NCBI GenBank assembly: GCA_017447445.1
Contig: JAFSNK010000021.1
Span: 103,390-167,389 of the forward strand
Direction of reading: 5' to 3'
DNA length: 64,000 nucleotides
From: Clostridia bacterium
Lineage (GTDB): Bacteria; Bacillota; Clostridia; Oscillospirales; CAG-382
Numbering within the stretch: the first letter of the stretch is position 1; every line of letters begins with the position of its first letter. Made by a program: the position numbers and the translations under genes. Under the pieces are notes generated by a model, which saw only the letters and a list, made by a program, of their open reading frames with translations, ran no database searches and was not told the origin of the DNA. This document shows, in pieces, positions 19,682-28,662 of this stretch.

Positions 19682-22600
19682 TCAGTTGACCGATATAACC
19701 ACTTCCATCGGTTCGGACCAGTCAAGGTATTCGCTGTACGAGAAAGTGAATCTTACTTCGCCGGTATAATCCTTTTCGGGATAGTAATCGAACGAGCCGT
19801 CGTCGTTCACGCTCACGCTACCGTGATCCGCGGCGATCTCCACGCGCATCTTGCGCATCACGCCGTCATCCGTAAAATTGAATTCGCCGTGGAACGGAAC
19901 GTTCTTTTCGGATTTGTATTTTTCCAGTTTGATCTTATCGGGGACCGTCTTAAGTTCCTGCTTTATGAAATGATACGTGCTGTCGTAAACGGTACGTCCC
20001 ATATAGGTGTCGGAATTCGCCGCATCGTAATAGATCATACCGCCCTGATAGTACATATGTACGGCGTCCTTCATATACCCGTATTCTGTGCCGTAGCTTA
20101 GATACGCCATATATTTATCGAAGAACAGCTCGTTGAACAGAGCTTCGTCGCAGATCTCGATCTCGATGCCCATATTGTAAAGCGCGGTAAGCTTTGCGCA
20201 GCTTATGAGGTTGGTTATCGGGGTGTGCGCTTTGAACACGTAGTTCGGCTGCATGCAGGCGATATCGAACCCGTACTGATCCCACGCGTCGTACCCCGGC
20301 GCGGTGAAATACGGGATCCAGTAGAAGGACTTCCCTACGCTGTGCGCCTTGTCGGCTACGGCGTTCATCAACTCTTTCGCGTTGGGATCTTTAAAGGTTA
20401 TGTCCTCGTTCATCCAGTAATAGCCGACAAGCTTAAGGTTTTTGTAATTCGCTTCGGCAAACCGCTTTTCGCATTCATCTATGAACCAGTCGATGACCTT
20501 AACGCGGTTTTCGTAGACCGTAAGGTCTTCCGAAACTCCGTCGCCGTCTATATCGCCGAAGTTCGTGCGCTCCCAGCTCGGATACATAACGGTAAGCGTT
20601 ACCTTATATTGGAAATCCTCGGGCAGCTTAAGCGCTTCTTTCACTTTTCCCGCGGCGGTCTCGAGAGCGTTCATATTGGATTTCTGGTCGTCAAACACGT
20701 CGACCATATACCAGTTCATATCGCCCTTTGTAACGTCCGCATAGGTCTTGTTTCCGGTGGGAAGCGAACCGGGCAGGAAGAGGAAGCTGTCGAACATAAC
20801 GTCCTTAATATTCCCGTCTTTGTCGACATACGCGAGGTACGGGATAAGATGCTCTTCTTTATATTTTCTTTCCGGGGTGTTGTAAAGCAATACAAGATCG
20901 GTCAGACCGTCGAGAATATCCGCGGAAGGCGCCATACGCTCGCCCGAATAAACGTTGTAGGGCTCGAATCCCGCGCTTGCGAGCGCGGCGGCGCCGCCGA
21001 GCGATTTTGTGCCGTATACCTCGAATTCATCTGCGCCCGCCCAGCCGTTAACGCCGAATTCGAACGCAACGTACCTCGCGCAGACGCTTCTGCCGAGATC
21101 GAGCTCGCGCTTGATCACCTGGCTGCCGGCGCCGGAAAGGTCTATCGTTCCGCAGTTATACCAGTTCTTCGCGTCTTCGGACAGCAACACGTTTACAGTC
21201 CCCGGTGCGTGGACAGCCCAATCCGGGAAATCCACGAAGCTCACGGTAAAGCTACGCACCGCGCTTACGTGTCCGAGGTCGAAATAGATCTTTCTGCCGG
21301 TGCCGCTCCAGAATTTAAAGAACCTGCCGTTGTGGATATCCGTATTCGGCGAATACTCGCCGTCGGTAAGCACCGGGCTGGTGATCGGGGTGTTGTTGTG
21401 GTCGCTGTATACTCCGGGATCGGAAAGCGCGCTTATCTGCGGATAAATACCTTTAATAAGGTTTTCCGTGTTTCCGGAAGCGTCCGGCCACGCGCCGGTA
21501 TCGGTCTCGTCAAGCTTCACGTCGGGATAAAGCAGCGAGTCCTGATATTCGCGGTAGGCGTAGACCGCGCATTCTTCAATAAGCGCCGTCTTCGTATCGC
21601 GGGCGTAAACCGTCAACTCTATATATCTCGCGCTCACCGCGCCGTTCAGCGGAAGCACAAACGAATACGCGCCAATACTTTTAGTCGCCGACGGGAAGAT
21701 ATTGCCGAGCACGGTCGCGTTTTTATCCTTGTCGAGCGCTACGACGCCGACAGCGGCGGGAAGGAAAGTACCCACGGCTGCGTTTGTGTAGCATTTTACT
21801 TCGACGGTCGCCACGTCGTTTACGGTCTCGCCCAGATCTATCGTTATCTTAACGTTCTGATTGCCTTCGAATCCTACCCAGGTGCCGCCTTCGTACACGC
21901 CGGAATAACGTCCGTCCGTAAGCATCTCGTTTTTCTCGTCCGGGAAGTTCTTGTCCAGCTTGCCGTCTATTTTATAACTCTTGTTGCGTGAAACGAGCAC
22001 TGGGAAAAGAGTGCGGTCGATAGCGGTCGTGCTGACCGGCGATCTCGGCGCGCCTATTTCGGAGTATACCTCCATTATCTGTTCGGCGAACGCGCTGTTG
22101 ATATCGCTGCCCTCCACGTCGGCGATGACCATCGCTTCGTCGAGGAACAGCCAGTAGCTCGAACCGCGAACGGAAAACCTTACGTATCTCGCGGCGACGT
22201 AGCTTTTAAGAGCGACGCTCGCTTCCTGGCGCTTGCCTTCCTCGAACTTGGCTCTCTTAAGCGTAACGGCTTTGCTCCAGTTCTCTCCGTCTTCGGAATA
22301 CTGCGCCTTTACGTAGGAGGGAATGTTTATCCCCGCCTTTGTGGTTGCGAGATACCCGAGCTTGAACATATAGATCTTATCGCAGACGCTGCCGAGGTCG
22401 ATCTCTATCGTGAGCTCCTGGGCGCTCACCGCGTAGCCGCTCAACGATTCGTCGAAGTAGTTGTCGCTTTCCCCGTCAAGAAGTATTCCGTCGGTAAGCT
22501 CCGTACCGTAGGTATCGGGATAGGTGCCCTCATGCGGTTCCACGGATTTTTTATATGCGCATCCGGCCGAAATGACCGTCTGATACGCGCCTTCTCTTAC

Positions 22601-22774
22601 AGACGTCGGCGAAGGCCCGTCGGGATCAGAAGTTTCTCCTCCGGAAACGTTCCCTCCGGATTCCGCTGCTGATTGTTCGCCGGATTCGCCGCCGTCTGCG
22701 GGGCCGTTTTTGCAGGAGATCAAAAACGCCGGAAGCAGCAAGAGAACGGCGAGTAATAAAGCGATCTTTTTCAT
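19682..22774 (-). CDS. Large lipoprotein with discoidin-like domains and a DUF4855 domain
   Basis: A 1030-residue exported protein. The lipobox LISC places the lipidated cysteine at residue 21, followed by a Gly/Ser/Glu-rich linker to about 60. Three F5/8 type C (discoidin-like, carbohydrate-binding) modules follow (roughly 62-225, 250-410, 440-600), each with the SEDGENW or ARYVRF / ARYVAFEF style strands. A DUF4855 region (about 625-930) resembles a TIM-barrel glycosidase, with WMNEDITF and YWIPYFTAPGYDAW segments. An Ig-like C-terminal domain ends the protein. It probably binds and perhaps cleaves a surface or dietary glycan; no catalytic assignment is established for DUF4855. Single-gene unit downstream of a two-component system. 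Confidence 0.8.
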   Translation of the reverse strand: MKKIALLLAVLLLLPAFLISCKNGPADGGESGEQSAAESGGNVSGGETSDPDGPSPTSVREGAYQTVISAGCAYKKSVEPHEGTYPDTYGTELTDGILLDGESDNYFDESLSGYAVSAQELTIEIDLGSVCDKIYMFKLGYLATTKAGINIPSYVKAQYSEDGENWSKAVTLKRAKFEEGKRQEASVALKSYVAARYVRFSVRGSSYWLFLDEAMVIADVEGSDINSAFAEQIMEVYSEIGAPRSPVSTTAIDRTLFPVLVSRNKSYKIDGKLDKNFPDEKNEMLTDGRYSGVYEGGTWVGFEGNQNVKITIDLGETVNDVATVEVKCYTNAAVGTFLPAAVGVVALDKDKNATVLGNIFPSATKSIGAYSFVLPLNGAVSARYIELTVYARDTKTALIEECAVYAYREYQDSLLYPDVKLDETDTGAWPDASGNTENLIKGIYPQISALSDPGVYSDHNNTPITSPVLTDGEYSPNTDIHNGRFFKFWSGTGRKIYFDLGHVSAVRSFTVSFVDFPDWAVHAPGTVNVLLSEDAKNWYNCGTIDLSGAGSQVIKRELDLGRSVCARYVAFEFGVNGWAGADEFEVYGTKSLGGAAALASAGFEPYNVYSGERMAPSADILDGLTDLVLLYNTPERKYKEEHLIPYLAYVDKDGNIKDVMFDSFLFLPGSLPTGNKTYADVTKGDMNWYMVDVFDDQKSNMNALETAAGKVKEALKLPEDFQYKVTLTVMYPSWERTNFGDIDGDGVSEDLTVYENRVKVIDWFIDECEKRFAEANYKNLKLVGYYWMNEDITFKDPNAKELMNAVADKAHSVGKSFYWIPYFTAPGYDAWDQYGFDIACMQPNYVFKAHTPITNLISCAKLTALYNMGIEIEICDEALFNELFFDKYMAYLSYGTEYGYMKDAVHMYYQGGMIYYDAANSDTYMGRTVYDSTYHFIKQELKTVPDKIKLEKYKSEKNVPFHGEFNFTDDGVMRKMRVEIAADHGSVSVNDDGSFDYYPEKDYTGEVRFTFSYSEYLDWSEPMEVVISVN

Positions 22775-22806
22775 TGAATGTCGCTCCTTTTGAAATTTGT
22801 ACTTAC

Positions 22807-22835
22807 ATTATAACACATTATTTTGCGTTTGTCAC
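22807..22835 (-). promoter_or_regulatory. Probable promoter of the DUF4855 lipoprotein
   Basis: Minus strand -35 GTGACA (22830-22835), 17-base spacer, -10 TATAAT (22807-22812). The -35 box overlaps the end region of the upstream histidine kinase gene. Confidence 0.65.
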
Positions 22836-22837
22836 TA

Positions 22838-23938
22838 TTAATTTGCGCTTATTTCTTCATCGGAAGGGGGTATCACTACGGTGAATCGGCTTCCCCACCC
22901 CTTCTTGCTCTCGACGGAAATACTGCCGCGATGAAGGTCCGCGATGCTTTTTACTATCGCCATCCCCAATCCGCTGCCGTCGGAAGACGAGCTGTTCTTT
23001 CCGCGGTAAAACCTGTCGAACACGTGCTCGCGCGTTTCATCGTCCATTCCGGCGCCGTTGTCGCTGATAATAAACACCGTGCCCTTTTCATTGTTGAAAA
23101 GCCGTATGGAGATCGTCCCGCCGGTCTCGCTGTACTTAACCGCGTTGTCGATGAGATTGCTCCACGCCTCCGCTATAAGGTCGGGATTGCCGTAGCAGGT
23201 CGTATTTCGTATATTAAGGTCCAGATTAAGGTCCTTTTCTTTCAGCTTTTCGTCAAAGGTGATAAGCGCTTTATACAGCCGTTCGTCGGCGGCGAATTCG
23301 GACATCGCGCAATCCTCGCTGCCGCGCTCGATTTTTGAGATTTCAAGTATGTTGTTTACAAGACGCGAAAGCGCAAGCGATTTTTCGCGAATGATCGCGA
23401 CGTATTCCCTGCGCTGTTCTTCGCCGAGATCCGGATCCTCCAGAAGCTGCGAATAGCCGACTATCGAGGAAAGCGGGTTGCGGAACTGGTGAGAAACGTT
23501 CGAAATAAAATTGCGCGAGATCATTTCGTTCCTGCCTAGTCTGTCGACCATTTCGTTGAACGATTCGCATATCTCGGCGGTCTCTTTTTCTTTCGCCGGC
23601 TTCAGTCTTTGGGTAAAATCGCCGGCGGCGACCGCTTTGGAAGCGTCTTTTATCTGCCTTAAACTGCCGAACAGTATCCGGTTGCCCAGGCCGCCGACAA
23701 GACTTGTAGAAATAACGACGCAGAACAGCAGCATAAGCACCGCCGCCCACATAAAGTTCAGTTCGAAAATTATCCCGAACCTGAAAAGGATGTAATAAAC
23801 GAGCAGCAGTATCCCGGAGGTGCCGCCGACGACGGCGAGAATGAACAGCGTGAGATAAACGACCATCGGCGTTTTATTCTTCACGTTGCCGAACTGCTTT
23901 GCGATCGCTTCTTTTCTGGAGGTATGATTCTCTTTCAT
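22838..23938 (-). CDS. Sensor histidine kinase (HAMP, HisKA, HATPase)
   Basis: A 366-residue kinase with two membrane helices close together (about 24-52 and 60-82), leaving almost no extracytoplasmic loop, which suggests intramembrane sensing or a partner protein. HAMP follows (about 83-135), then the phosphoacceptor His150 in SNVSHQFRNPLSS, an N-box LIDNAVKYS, DNGAGM G1 and GSGLGMAIVK G2 boxes. The ATG overlaps the TGA of the response regulator gene by four bases, so the pair is coupled. The signal is unknown. Confidence 0.92.
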   Translation of the reverse strand: MKENHTSRKEAIAKQFGNVKNKTPMVVYLTLFILAVVGGTSGILLLVYYILFRFGIIFELNFMWAAVLMLLFCVVISTSLVGGLGNRILFGSLRQIKDASKAVAAGDFTQRLKPAKEKETAEICESFNEMVDRLGRNEMISRNFISNVSHQFRNPLSSIVGYSQLLEDPDLGEEQRREYVAIIREKSLALSRLVNNILEISKIERGSEDCAMSEFAADERLYKALITFDEKLKEKDLNLDLNIRNTTCYGNPDLIAEAWSNLIDNAVKYSETGGTISIRLFNNEKGTVFIISDNGAGMDDETREHVFDRFYRGKNSSSSDGSGLGMAIVKSIADLHRGSISVESKKGWGSRFTVVIPPSDEEISAN

Positions 23939-24609
23939 TTTATCACTGCCTTGTAACCGATGCCGCGCACCGTCTCTATCGAAAAATCGGGATTGTTCTC
24001 ATAACGCGATCTAAGCTTGCTTATATGGACGTTGATCGTTTTCTCGTCGCTTTCCGATTCATAACCCCATATCTCGTCCATTATCTCGAATCTCGTAAAC
24101 ACCCTGTCCGGATAGGAAAGCAGTTTGAACAGCAGCAAAAATTCTTTCTGCGGCAGAGTCACGCTCGCGCCGTCCGCCTCGGTAACGGTGTACGCGTCGG
24201 AATCAAGCACGGTAGAACCGATAACTATCCTGCGTTCGTTGGATATTTTGCTTCGGCGCAGGAGCGCGTTCACGCGAAGCACGAGCTCCTTTATGTCGAT
24301 CGGCTTTACCATATAATCGTCCGCGCCGAGATTGAACCCTTTGCTTTTATCGCTGAACGTCCCTTTCGCCGTGATGAAAAGCACAGGCAGGTTGTTGTTC
24401 ACCGAGCGCAGGGATTCCAGAAGCTCGTATCCGTCTATTTCCGGCATCATTATATCGCTCACGAGCATATCTATATGCGCGCAGTCGAACTGCATAAGCG
24501 CTTCCCTGCCGTCGAACGCGGCGATAACGTTGTGCCCGTCGTTCCTCAGTACGGTGGAAATAAGGTTGTTAAGCGATTTGTCGTCCTCGCACACGAGAAT
24601 ATTCGGCAT
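23935..24609 (-). CDS. OmpR/PhoB-family response regulator
   Basis: 224 residues: a receiver domain with phospho-Asp52 (LVSDIMMPEIDG), Thr in ITAKG and Lys in MVKPID, and a winged-helix DNA-binding domain with RVFTRFEIMDEIWGY and the KTINVHISKLRSR recognition helix. It is cotranscribed with the kinase that follows by a 4-base overlap, and is isolated from the upstream acyl-carrier gene by a terminator. Target genes cannot be read from the sequence; the DUF4855 lipoprotein is the nearest candidate. Confidence 0.94.
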   Translation of the reverse strand: MPNILVCEDDKSLNNLISTVLRNDGHNVIAAFDGREALMQFDCAHIDMLVSDIMMPEIDGYELLESLRSVNNNLPVLFITAKGTFSDKSKGFNLGADDYMVKPIDIKELVLRVNALLRRSKISNERRIVIGSTVLDSDAYTVTEADGASVTLPQKEFLLLFKLLSYPDRVFTRFEIMDEIWGYESESDEKTINVHISKLRSRYENNPDFSIETVRGIGYKAVIK

Positions 24610-24632
24610 TCCGGACCTCCTTCGTCAATTTC

Positions 24633-24670
24633 AAAACGAACGGGTGCTTTGCCGATAACAAAGCACCCGT
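24633..24670 (-). terminator. Terminator after the acyl carrier protein gene
   Basis: Minus strand ACGGGTGCTTTG (24659-24670) pairs perfectly with CAAAGCACCCGT (24640-24651), followed by TCGTTTTGA. Confidence 0.85.
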
Positions 24671-24677
24671 ACCGTTG

Positions 24678-24902
24678 TCATACGTTTTCTTCGAGATAAG
24701 CGGCGACGTCGCCCACGGTAAGAAGACCGGGAAGCGCCGTTTCGTCGAACACGACGTTGAATCTTTCTTCGCAGAGGACCACGAGATCCGCGAGTTCAAG
24801 CGAGTTGAATCCAAGGTCGTTCATCAATTCCGCGTCAGGGTTGATCAGATCGGCATTGATATCCATTTCTTCAACGAGCAGCTCTTTAAGTTTTGAATAC
24901 AT
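24678..24902 (-). CDS. Acyl carrier protein
   Basis: A 74-residue four-helix carrier protein, acidic throughout. The phosphopantetheine-attachment serine sits in LGFNSLELADL (about residue 36-37), where the usual DSL motif is NSL. Start at ATG 24902; the GTG at 24917 lies inside the AAGGAG ribosome-binding site and is less likely. It is the second gene of a two-gene operon, 18 bases after an acyl-adenylating ligase and followed by a strong terminator, so it is a probable dedicated carrier for that ligase rather than the main fatty-acid ACP. Confidence 0.88.
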   Translation of the reverse strand: MYSKLKELLVEEMDINADLINPDAELMNDLGFNSLELADLVVLCEERFNVVFDETALPGLLTVGDVAAYLEENV

Positions 24903-24920
24903 ATGTAGTTTCCCCACTCC

Positions 24921-26633
24921 TTAAGATAACTTATATCGTATTATTTTTTGCGTAGTTGTTTTTTCGAACTCGCTCTTTTTGAGCTCGATATTGCGCACCT
25001 GCTTGAATATCGGGAGCTTTTTGTTTATCCCCGCGACGCGTGCGCGTATGCAGTCGACTATCTCATCCTCGGACTTGCCCTTGAATTTATCGAAATCGGG
25101 GTAAATAAGCGCGGTAAGCACGACTTCGCCGCCCTCTTTCGTCCTTCCGACGACGACGCACTCTTTGATTTCCTCGATCTTTTCGAGATATTCCTCTATC
25201 TCCTCCGGGTAAACGTTCTTGCCGTTCTGCAGAACGATAATGTTCTTTTTGCGCCCGGTGATGAAGATATATCCCTTTTCGTTAACGTAGCCGAAATCGC
25301 CGGTCTTGAAATAGCCCTCTTCGGTGAAAGAAGCGACAGTCGCTTCCTCGCTGTTATAATAGCCGATCATAACGTTGCGGCCTTTAACGCAAATCTCGCC
25401 GATCTCGCCGCATGAAAGCTCGTATTCGTTGCCGCTTTCGTCGGTATCTATTATTTTTACCTTGCTGCCGGGTATCGGCATTCCGACGCAGGCGGGATCG
25501 AGCGTTACAAGCGGATTTACCGCGACAAGCGGGGCGCATTCGGTAATACCGTACCCCTGCGAGACCTGGATGCCTATATCCGCGAACCAGTTGATCGTAT
25601 CGGCGTCTATCGCGGCGCCGCCGACGATTATATCCTTTAATCTGCCGCCGAGCGGAGCCCTTATCTTGGAAAACAGGAGCTTGCGGGTATCCAGCCCGAT
25701 CTTTCCTATCAGGCGCGAAGTTTTGACACCGGCGTTCACGAGCTTTTCGAGTTTGCGCTTTTTGATCTCTTCCTGTATCTTCTTGCGTATCGTCACGACG
25801 AACAGCGGGACCAGCACCATGGCGGTCGGCTGGAACAAAGCGACGTTCTTCATGAAATACTTCAAGCTGTTGTTGATGCAAATGGTGAGCCCCAGACGAA
25901 GCGCAGTTAACTGCCCGCAGGACGTCTCGTAAGTATGGTGCATGGGAAGCACGCTCAACAGCACCGTATCCGGCGAAAAGCAGATCATATTAGAAGCGGC
26001 GTAGATGTTTTCGAGCAGGTTGTCTTCCGAAAGCATAACTCCCTTGCTCGTTCCGGTGGTACCGGAAGTGAATATAAGCGCCGACATTTTGTTTTTGTCG
26101 AACCGTATCGTCCTGAAATGATTGTCGTCTGTATCGGCGCGCGCGGTGAGCTCGGAGAAATAACGTATGCGTTTATCGGACCCGCCTTCTTCGGGGCTGC
26201 CGTCGAACGAAATGATGTATTTCAATCCGGGCAGATCCATCGACATTACGGCCGAAATATATTTATCCGAGCAGATAACGGCTTCCGCGCCGGAATAATT
26301 TATAAAGTTTTCGACCTGCGCGGGCATAAGCTCTTTATCGAGAGGAACGATAACGTTGCCGCTGCTGATGCAGGAGCAATACGCGATTATCCATTCGGGG
26401 CGGTTTTCCGCAAGCAGCGCTATCTTTGTTTTGGAAAGCCCCAGGTTAAGAATACTTTCGCCGAACGCTTTGAAAAGCGCGTATACGCGCTTGTACGACA
26501 TTTCGAGTATATTGTTGTTCTTGTCGAAATATTTATAGGCGATCTTGTCGCCGTTGTTTATCGAAGCGTCGCGCAGGACGGCGCGTATGCTTTCCGGTCT
26601 TTCCAGTTTTTCTTCTATAACGACGTTTTTCAT
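24921..26633 (-). CDS. AMP-forming acyl ligase (long-chain acyl-CoA synthetase-like)
   Basis: ANL-superfamily adenylating enzyme, 570 residues. It activates a carboxylic acid as acyl-AMP for transfer to CoA or to a carrier protein. Motifs: P-loop LIFTSGTTGTSKG, the substrate segment VSQGYGITECAP, FKTGDFGYVNEKGYIFITGR hinge and the catalytic C-terminal lysine in KTTTQKIIRYKL. The insertion rich in basic residues (KKIQEEIKKRKLEKL) is typical of long-chain synthetases. The ATG at 26633 is preferred over 26648. The ACP gene 18 bases downstream suggests an acyl-ACP synthetase role, but this is inference. Confidence 0.88.
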   Translation of the reverse strand: MKNVVIEEKLERPESIRAVLRDASINNGDKIAYKYFDKNNNILEMSYKRVYALFKAFGESILNLGLSKTKIALLAENRPEWIIAYCSCISSGNVIVPLDKELMPAQVENFINYSGAEAVICSDKYISAVMSMDLPGLKYIISFDGSPEEGGSDKRIRYFSELTARADTDDNHFRTIRFDKNKMSALIFTSGTTGTSKGVMLSEDNLLENIYAASNMICFSPDTVLLSVLPMHHTYETSCGQLTALRLGLTICINNSLKYFMKNVALFQPTAMVLVPLFVVTIRKKIQEEIKKRKLEKLVNAGVKTSRLIGKIGLDTRKLLFSKIRAPLGGRLKDIIVGGAAIDADTINWFADIGIQVSQGYGITECAPLVAVNPLVTLDPACVGMPIPGSKVKIIDTDESGNEYELSCGEIGEICVKGRNVMIGYYNSEEATVASFTEEGYFKTGDFGYVNEKGYIFITGRKKNIIVLQNGKNVYPEEIEEYLEKIEEIKECVVVGRTKEGGEVVLTALIYPDFDKFKGKSEDEIVDCIRARVAGINKKLPIFKQVRNIELKKSEFEKTTTQKIIRYKLS

Positions 26634-26658
26634 TAATTCACATCCCATTCCTTATAGA

Positions 26659-26686
26659 ATTATACTTATTCTCGCCCCGTTGTCAA
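26659..26686 (-). promoter_or_regulatory. Sigma-A promoter of the acyl ligase-ACP operon
   Basis: Minus strand -35 TTGACA (26681-26686), 16-base spacer, -10 TATAAT (26659-26664). Confidence 0.8.
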
Positions 26687-26786
26687 GTATGAATCGCAAA
26701 AAAACGAAATACGGCGAAAAATACAAAACAAAATTCAACGGATACCATTGTAGTTTCGTATTGTTAACTCTTGATTAACTATCCGC

Positions 26787-26818
26787 GAATAAAAAAACTT
26801 TCGCGTGAAAGAATACTA
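26787..26818 (+). promoter_or_regulatory. Candidate forespore (sigma-G-like) promoter of the spoVA operon
   Basis: GAATA (26787-26791) and AATACTA (26812-26818) resemble sigma-G -35 (GHATR) and -10 (CATNHTA) elements, 24 bases before the spoVAC ATG. The 20-base spacer is about two longer than the usual 18 and the first -10 base is not C, so the assignment is tentative. No sigma-A promoter is seen in front of this operon. Confidence 0.4.
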
Positions 26819-26842
26819 ACGAGAAAACGCAAAGAGGTAGAA

Positions 26843-27277
26843 ATGGACAACAAACAGTACGGCGAATACGTAAAATCGCGCGAGAAGCGTTCCCCGATCG
26901 TGAAAAACTGTTTCAACGCGTTTATAACCGGAGGAACGATATGCCTTGCGGGCGAGCTTCTGGCGTTCGGCTACGAAAGCGCGGGCGCTTCAGCGGAAGA
27001 CGCGCCGCTTTACGTGCTTTTAACGCTTATTCTCTTATCGGGCGTGTTCACGGGGATCGGTTTTTACGATAAGATCGCGAAGTTCGGCGGCGGAGGGGCG
27101 CTTGTGCCGATAACGGGGTTTGCCAACGCGATGGCGGCTTCGGCGACCGAAAGCCGCACGGAGGGGCTGGTCAACGGGACGGCGGTAAATCTTTACAGAA
27201 TAGCCGGCCCCGTGATAGTGTTCGGCACCTCGGCGTCGGTGATATACGGCGTGATATATTATTTTTTCGGAGGTTGA
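26843..27277 (+). CDS. spoVAC: Stage V sporulation protein AC
   Basis: Inner-membrane component of the SpoVA channel that moves dipicolinic acid into the forespore and out at germination. 144 residues from ATG 26843 (AGAGGTAGAA upstream), with YVKSREKRSPIVKNCFNAF near the N-terminus, then several membrane helices and the GGGGALVPITGFANAM motif of SpoVAC/AE proteins. A longer reading from 26771 overlaps the candidate promoter. First gene of spoVAC-AD-AE, 9 bases before spoVAD. Confidence 0.95.
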   Translation: MDNKQYGEYVKSREKRSPIVKNCFNAFITGGTICLAGELLAFGYESAGASAEDAPLYVLLTLILLSGVFTGIGFYDKIAKFGGGGALVPITGFANAMAASATESRTEGLVNGTAVNLYRIAGPVIVFGTSASVIYGVIYYFFGG

Positions 27278-27286
27278 AAACCGTTT

Positions 27287-28285
27287 ATGCGCGACGCTCT
27301 TCTGGAATTCAGCAAGACCTTTCTGAAAGCTGAATGCTCCACCGTAGGCAAAAAGGAATACGAAGGACCGCTTTCGGATTATTTCGACTCCTGGGAAAAG
27401 GATGAATATTTCGGCTGCAGGAGCTTCGACGAGGCGGAAAGCGAAATGTCGCGCAGGAATATAAACTTCCTGCTTTCCAAGGCGCGGTATTCATACGGTG
27501 ATATCGACGTTATCTGCGGCGGCGACCTGCTGAACCAGTGCGTCGCGACAAGCTTTGCCGCTTCCGGCACGGGGATACCGTATTTCGGTCTTTACGGCGC
27601 GTGCAGTACGATAGCGGAAGCTTTTATATGCTCGGCGCTGTTTATCGAAACCGGAGGCGCGCACAACGCGGTGGGCTTCGCTTCATCGCATTTTTGCTCC
27701 GCCGAACGGCAGTACCGCTTCCCTCTTGAATACGGCAGTACGCGCACTCCCACGGCGCAGAACACGGTTACGGGGTCGGGGGCGTATCTGTTCACTTCGG
27801 ACAGATGCGGCGTTCGCGTTAAAAACGCGCTGATAGGCAGGATAATCGACAAAGAGATAACCGACGCCAACAATATGGGCGCGGCAATGGCGGGCGCGGC
27901 GGCGGACACCGTTTTGCGTTACCGCGCCGCCTCGAAAGACGAAATGGATTCGTTCGACTATATAATAACGGGAGATCTCGGACGGGAAGGACACGAAATA
28001 GCCGCGGAGCTGCTGCGCAGGCAGGGATTCACCGCGGGGAGCAGATTCGTGGACTGCGGTATGCTCATATACGACGCCGAAAAGCAGGACGTGCATTCGG
28101 GAGGTTCCGGAGCGGGATGTATGTCTTCGGTGCTCGGTGCGTATTTTATAAGCAGGATGCGGCGTGGCGAGATAAAAAGGATACTCGCGGTAGGTACCGG
28201 AGCGCTGCTCAACCCGAACAGCGTCCTGCAGAAAAAGACCATACCCGCCGTCGCACACGCGGTATGCTTTGAGAGGGAGGATTGA
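27287..28285 (+). CDS. spoVAD: Stage V sporulation protein AD
   Basis: Dipicolinic-acid-binding component of the SpoVA system with a thiolase-like fold. 332 residues, a usual length. Recognisable segments are GDLLNQCVATSFAA, PYFGLYGACSTIAEA (the thiolase-like nucleophile position), SSHFCSAERQYRFPLEYG and DVHSGGSGAGCMSS near the C-terminus. It is peripheral on the inner membrane and partners with SpoVAC and SpoVAE encoded either side. The AGGTTG ribosome-binding site is inside the end of spoVAC. Confidence 0.96.
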   Translation: MRDALLEFSKTFLKAECSTVGKKEYEGPLSDYFDSWEKDEYFGCRSFDEAESEMSRRNINFLLSKARYSYGDIDVICGGDLLNQCVATSFAASGTGIPYFGLYGACSTIAEAFICSALFIETGGAHNAVGFASSHFCSAERQYRFPLEYGSTRTPTAQNTVTGSGAYLFTSDRCGVRVKNALIGRIIDKEITDANNMGAAMAGAAADTVLRYRAASKDEMDSFDYIITGDLGREGHEIAAELLRRQGFTAGSRFVDCGMLIYDAEKQDVHSGGSGAGCMSSVLGAYFISRMRRGEIKRILAVGTGALLNPNSVLQKKTIPAVAHAVCFERED

Positions 28286-28287
28286 AT

Positions 28288-28641
28288 ATGCGTTTTCTGC
28301 GGGCGTTTTTGATCGGCGGAGCGCTTTGCGTTCCCGCGCAGATACTCATAGATAAAACAAAGCTTATGAATTCGCGCATACTCACCGGGTACGTCGTTTT
28401 GGGAGTAATACTCGGCGGCGCGGGTATTTACGGAGCTTTTGCCGATTTCGCGGGCAGCGGCGCTTACGTACCGCTTTTCGGATTCGGGAACACGCTGGCG
28501 AAAGGCGTTAAGGAAGCGATAGACAGCGACGGCGCCATCGGGATCCTCACGGGAGGTCTTACGGGAGCCGCCGCGGGGATAACCGCCGCGACTTTTTTAA
28601 GCGTTTTGTGGTCGCTTATCTTCAAAAGTCGACAAAAATAA
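28288..28641 (+). CDS. spoVAE: Stage V sporulation protein AE (SpoVAEb type)
   Basis: Small integral membrane protein of the SpoVA channel, 117 residues with three or four membrane helices and GSGAYVPLFGFGNTLAKGV, the motif shared with SpoVAC. The ATG at 28288 follows GGGAGG by seven bases; the TTG at 28282 is less likely. It sits 2 bases after spoVAD. No spoVAA, AB or AF gene is adjacent, so this is the reduced three-gene arrangement common in clostridia. Confidence 0.93.
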   Translation: MRFLRAFLIGGALCVPAQILIDKTKLMNSRILTGYVVLGVILGGAGIYGAFADFAGSGAYVPLFGFGNTLAKGVKEAIDSDGAIGILTGGLTGAAAGITAATFLSVLWSLIFKSRQK

Positions 28642-28662
28642 TACAAAAACGCGCATTTTCTA

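Noticed and set aside
20225-21991. A 588-codon open frame on the plus strand
   Set aside because: Antisense shadow of the DUF4855 lipoprotein; Arg/Val/His-rich translation without domain features and no ribosome-binding site.
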